Assembly: GCA_007136055.1 (NCBI GenBank)
Contig: SLHT01000035.1
Coordinates: 1-7,553, forward strand
DNA: 7,553 bases
From: Syntrophomonadaceae bacterium
Lineage (GTDB): Bacteria > Bacillota > Dethiobacteria > DTU022
Direction of reading: 5' to 3'
Numbering within the stretch: position 1 is the stretch's first letter; each line of letters opens with the position of its first letter. Made by a program: the position numbers and the translations under genes. Of the stretch, positions 4,915 to 7,553 are shown one piece after another. The notes under the pieces are model-generated. The model was not told where the DNA came from, did no database searches, and saw only the letters and a program-made list of their open reading frames with translations.

Positions 4915-6075
4915 ATGGAACGTTTTAATAAAGAAGAAATAGAGCTTCTCTTAAATCAAGGGAATAAGCAGCAACCCTGCATTTCCATCTACATGCCCAC
5001 CGTAAAGGGCAGAGAAAGGGCTAAGGAAAATTCTACCCGCTTTAAAAATCTCCTAACCAACGCTGAAGAGCAGTTGGAATCACGGGGCATTGAACCCACT
5101 GAAAGAAACAACCTGCTTGAACCTGCCAAAAAGCTTATTCACGATAGTTATTACTGGGCAAATCAAAGCGATGGCCTGGCTTACTTCATTTCCAACGGGT
5201 TTTCACGGTATTATAGATTACCGATCCAGTTTAAAGAAATGAACGTGGTCAGGGATTCATTTCATCTCAAGCCCCTATTTGCCTTGTTGTCTTCCGACGG
5301 ACAGTTTTTTATCCTGGCCCTAAGCCAGAAAGATGCACGCCTGCTAAGGGGCACACAAAATACAGTTGAAGAGATGGATTTAAGCAAGCTGATTAAGAAA
5401 TTCGAAACTGAATTCGTCGATGAAATTCCAGCCCAATACCTGCAATTGCACACCGGCGTTCCGGAATCTGGAGGCGCCCGTACCGCTGTTTACTTTGGGC
5501 ACGGCGGGGAAATAGACAGTATTGTGCGGGAAAGACTGCTCAAGTTTTTCAGGTTCATCGACAGGGAAATACAGGATCTGCTGGATGCAAATAACTCTCC
5601 CCTAATCTTAGCCTGCGTAGATTATCTTATTCCACTCTACAAAACAAGCAGCAAGTACCCGCTTCTTTTCGAAGAAAATATCAAGGGTAACCCCGAAACC
5701 ATCAGCGCCAAAGAACTACACCAAAAGGCCTGGGAAATTGCAAAGCCCTACTTTCAGGAAAAACAGGAAACCGCAAAAAACCGCTACCATGAGCTAAAGG
5801 GAACTGGTAAAACCTCCAACGATATTTTAGAAATACTGCCCGCAGCATTCCACGGCAGAATAAGCGACCTTTTTGTTACTCCGGGTGTGCAGCAGTGGGG
5901 TTATTTCGATCCTGAAAGTGAAGAAATCAGCCTTTTCGAAGAACCTCAGCAGGACGGTGAAGATTTAATTAACATGGCCACAGTTAAAACTTTTTCTACT
6001 AACGGCTTAGTTTACGCTATCGATTCTGAACAAATGCCCGACAAAACCCCTGCCGCAGCAATCTTCCGCTGGTAA
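4915..6075 (+). CDS. baeRF-like protein (bacterial archaeo-eukaryotic release factor-like family)
   Basis: The 386-residue soluble protein has no signal peptide or membrane segment. It resembles the baeRF group, predicted bacterial relatives of the eRF1/Dom34 fold; I think family 3 or a close one. Typical blocks are CISIYMPT (22-29), RFKNLLTNAEEQL (42-54), YWANQSDGLAYF (80-91), FHLKPL (116-121), FFILALSQ..ARLLRGT (131-147), a flexible HTGVPESGG..YFGHGGE segment (179-199), LLKFFRFIDREI (208-219), LACVDYLIPLYK (232-243), then KGNPE, YHELKGTGKTSND (291-303) and GRISDLFVTPGVQQWGYFDP (314-333). The loop with GHGGE sits roughly where class-1 eRFs carry GGQ, but GGQ itself is absent, so peptide release is not implied. 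The family's biochemical role is not established as far as I know; ribosome rescue or translational stress is a prediction. AGGAGG (4901-4906), 8 bases from the ATG, sets the start. It is monocistronic, with its own terminator. Confidence 0.75.
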   Translation: MERFNKEEIELLLNQGNKQQPCISIYMPTVKGRERAKENSTRFKNLLTNAEEQLESRGIEPTERNNLLEPAKKLIHDSYYWANQSDGLAYFISNGFSRYYRLPIQFKEMNVVRDSFHLKPLFALLSSDGQFFILALSQKDARLLRGTQNTVEEMDLSKLIKKFETEFVDEIPAQYLQLHTGVPESGGARTAVYFGHGGEIDSIVRERLLKFFRFIDREIQDLLDANNSPLILACVDYLIPLYKTSSKYPLLFEENIKGNPETISAKELHQKAWEIAKPYFQEKQETAKNRYHELKGTGKTSNDILEILPAAFHGRISDLFVTPGVQQWGYFDPESEEISLFEEPQQDGEDLINMATVKTFSTNGLVYAIDSEQMPDKTPAAAIFRW

Positions 6076-6158
6076 TAATTAATTATCCGAACATAGCAAA
6101 TCAGGACAGGCATAAGAAAACGACATTACTGCAGATCAAATAATCTTACAATATATAA

Positions 6159-6189
6159 GCCGGTCAAAGGTATCCTGGCCGGCAATTTT
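6159..6189 (+). terminator. Rho-independent terminator of the baeRF-like gene
   Basis: GCCGGTCA (6159-6166) pairs with TGGCCGGC (6176-6183), eight pairs including one U-G, around a 9-base loop, and is followed by AATTTT. The stem is GC-rich but the T-run is short, so it is probably of moderate strength. Confidence 0.65.
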
Positions 6190-6273
6190 ATGCTTCGCTT
6201 TCCAGATTTCACCTGTTCCGGAAAAAACACTTTCTGCTGACCCAACATTCTGCAACCCCGACCACCCCTTATT

Positions 6274-6328
6274 AAAAATATGGGCACATTACCGCTTCGC
6301 TATTTTGTAAAACGGGTGGTAATGTGCC
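6274..6328 (-). terminator. Rho-independent terminator of the Glu/Leu-type dehydrogenase gene
   Basis: Read on the minus strand, GGCACATTACC (6328-6318) and GGTAATGTGCC (6293-6283) form a perfect 11-bp stem with a 24-base loop, followed by CATA and five T (6278-6274). It begins 17 bases after the dehydrogenase stop codon and faces the converging baeRF-like gene. Confidence 0.82.
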
Positions 6329-6344
6329 GGTGATTATTTTAATC

Positions 6345-7553
6345 TTACACCCAGCCTCTTTTCTTGACCGAAGCTTGAATTTTAAGCAGGGCGTTAACCC
6401 ATACCGCCATGCGGTAAGAAGTGTTTTGCTCTTTGGCTGTTGAAAGCATTTTCTGATATGCTTTGAGAATCCATTCCTTTAGCTGCCCGTTTACCCTTTC
6501 CAGATCCCAGTATTCATCGGTTAATCCCTGGATCCGCTCAAAGTGACAGACTGTCGCTCCTCCTACATTGGCCAGTACATCGGGGATAACGGGAATGCCC
6601 TTATCAAGCAGATACTTTTCTGCTGCCGGCGTAACTGGCCCGTTTGCGGCTTCAATGATCAGCTTTGTCTTAATTCGCGGGGCATTTTCTTCACCGATCA
6701 CACTTTGCACAGCAGCAGGCACGAGAATATCTACATCCAGTTCCAACAGCTCCTCATTGGTTACCGGTTTTGTACCCGGAAAATCGACGACCTTACCTGT
6801 CTTTTTCACATGACCTTCAAGCTCAGCACAGTCTATTCCTTCAGAACAGTAAATTCCACCATAGATATCGCTTACAGCTACCACTTTATAGCCGCCTTCA
6901 TGAAGGAGCCCGGCCAAAACCGACCCTACTTTTCCGAAACCCTGCACGGCAACGCTGCAATCTTTAGCAAAACCAAAGTCTTTGACGGACTGTTCGAGGA
7001 CATAGTAGACGCCCTGTCCGGTTGCCTCTGCACTTCCGACAGTACCACTGACGGCAGCCGGCTTATCATTAACAGCTGCCGGACTGTGATATCCTACAAT
7101 CTGTTCATATTCGTCAAGCATCCAAGCCTGGGTTTGTTCACTGGTTCCGATATCCGCTCCGGGCACATCCACCCAGGCTCCTTTCATCGGCAGGTGGCGC
7201 ATAAAGTTACGCGACAACCTCTCCAGTTCCCAGGTGCTCAGCTCTCCGGGATCTACTACCACGCCGCCTTTGCCTCCGCCGGCAGGAATACCACCCACTC
7301 CGTGTTTGATAGTCATCCATAAAGCAAGGGCTTTTAACTCATCCAGGGTCAGGTTTTTTGTAAACCTGGTACCATCCTTGAAGTTGCCCAGAGCATCACA
7401 CCAGTGAACCCGATAAGCTGTAAAGATCCGCACCTGACCGTTATCCATACGCATGGGGAAGGTAAACTCCATGGTGCGTTTCGGCACGCTTAACAGCTCT
7501 ACTACTTTCGGATCAAGCCCTGCCAGCTCAGCTGCCTGCCGCAGTGAATACAG
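6345..7553 (-). CDS. Glu/Leu/Phe/Val dehydrogenase family protein (glutamate dehydrogenase-like), 5' end outside window
   Basis: NAD(P)-dependent oxidative deamination of an amino acid, most likely glutamate. The last 402 residues are visible. The frame stays open to the window edge with family-like sequence (LRQAAELAGLDPKVVELLS), so a GTG at 7487 is internal, not the start. Numbered from the first visible codon, Lys59 (FKDG), Lys83 and Lys95 (GGGKGG) have the 24- and 12-residue spacing of Lys89, Lys113 and Lys125 in Clostridium symbiosum GDH. Asp134 in PGADIG corresponds to the catalytic Asp165. The Rossmann loop GFGKVG is at 205-210, with Asp229 ending the second strand (VAVSD), suggesting NAD preference. 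Oddities are GNFKDGTRF in place of the usual GPxKGGxRF, and GGATVC where the C. symbiosum enzyme has GGVLVS, so its Ser380 becomes Cys336. About 10-25 N-terminal residues are probably missing from view. Confidence 0.9.
   Translation of the reverse strand: MYSLRQAAELAGLDPKVVELLSVPKRTMEFTFPMRMDNGQVRIFTAYRVHWCDALGNFKDGTRFTKNLTLDELKALALWMTIKHGVGGIPAGGGKGGVVVDPGELSTWELERLSRNFMRHLPMKGAWVDVPGADIGTSEQTQAWMLDEYEQIVGYHSPAAVNDKPAAVSGTVGSAEATGQGVYYVLEQSVKDFGFAKDCSVAVQGFGKVGSVLAGLLHEGGYKVVAVSDIYGGIYCSEGIDCAELEGHVKKTGKVVDFPGTKPVTNEELLELDVDILVPAAVQSVIGEENAPRIKTKLIIEAANGPVTPAAEKYLLDKGIPVIPDVLANVGGATVCHFERIQGLTDEYWDLERVNGQLKEWILKAYQKMLSTAKEQNTSYRMAVWVNALLKIQASVKKRGWV

Noticed and set aside
6543..7322. A 259-codon open frame on the + strand opposite the dehydrogenase
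   Set aside because: It lies wholly antisense to a well-conserved enzyme gene, has no ribosome site, and its translation is Cys/His/Ser-rich without recognisable domains. It is a shadow frame.

Overview
The window looks like chromosome from a Gram-positive clostridial bacterium, most likely a Peptococcaceae-type anaerobe. This placement is inferred from strong AGGAGG-type ribosome sites on every intact gene, sigma-A-like promoters, a YlbF-family protein, tandem universal stress proteins, a tungsten-enzyme (AOR) remnant and moderate GC. No rRNA or other taxonomic marker is present, so the genus cannot be fixed.

Left part (1-2392, + strand): a threonine-to-glycine module. A short-chain-dehydrogenase-type L-threonine 3-dehydrogenase (tdh, TTG start) is followed by 2-amino-3-ketobutyrate CoA ligase (kbl). 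Together they convert threonine + NAD+ + CoA to glycine + acetyl-CoA + NADH. The roughly 150-base gap between them holds a degenerate 7-base periodic repeat.

Centre (2393-4914): 2393-2842 holds the decayed C-terminal part of an alpha/beta hydrolase on the minus strand. Then comes a small YlbF/YheA-family gene (+), closed by a 16-bp bidirectional terminator shared with a convergent two-gene universal stress protein operon (minus strand; two 146-residue paralogues, about 48% identical by my count). The 660-base gap upstream of that operon is not empty: on the minus strand it carries a broken fragment of an aldehyde:ferredoxin oxidoreductase (AOR) with its CxxCxxxC iron-sulfur motif in a shifted frame. 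The usp promoter lies just past the end of that fragment.

Right part (4712-7553): a good sigma-A-like promoter and a leader of about 170 bases with a long-range inverted repeat precede a 386-residue protein resembling the bacterial archaeo-eukaryotic release-factor-like (baeRF) families. It converges on a Glu/Leu/Phe/Val dehydrogenase whose 5' end lies outside the window. Each has its own hairpin terminator in the 269-base gap.

No CRISPR array, tRNA, rRNA, intact insertion sequence or phage gene was seen. The window is mostly ordinary amino-acid catabolism and stress genes. The points most worth a second look are the two unlisted gene remnants, the long leader of the baeRF-like gene, the divergent ATP motif in one Usp paralogue and the altered substrate-pocket residues of the dehydrogenase.
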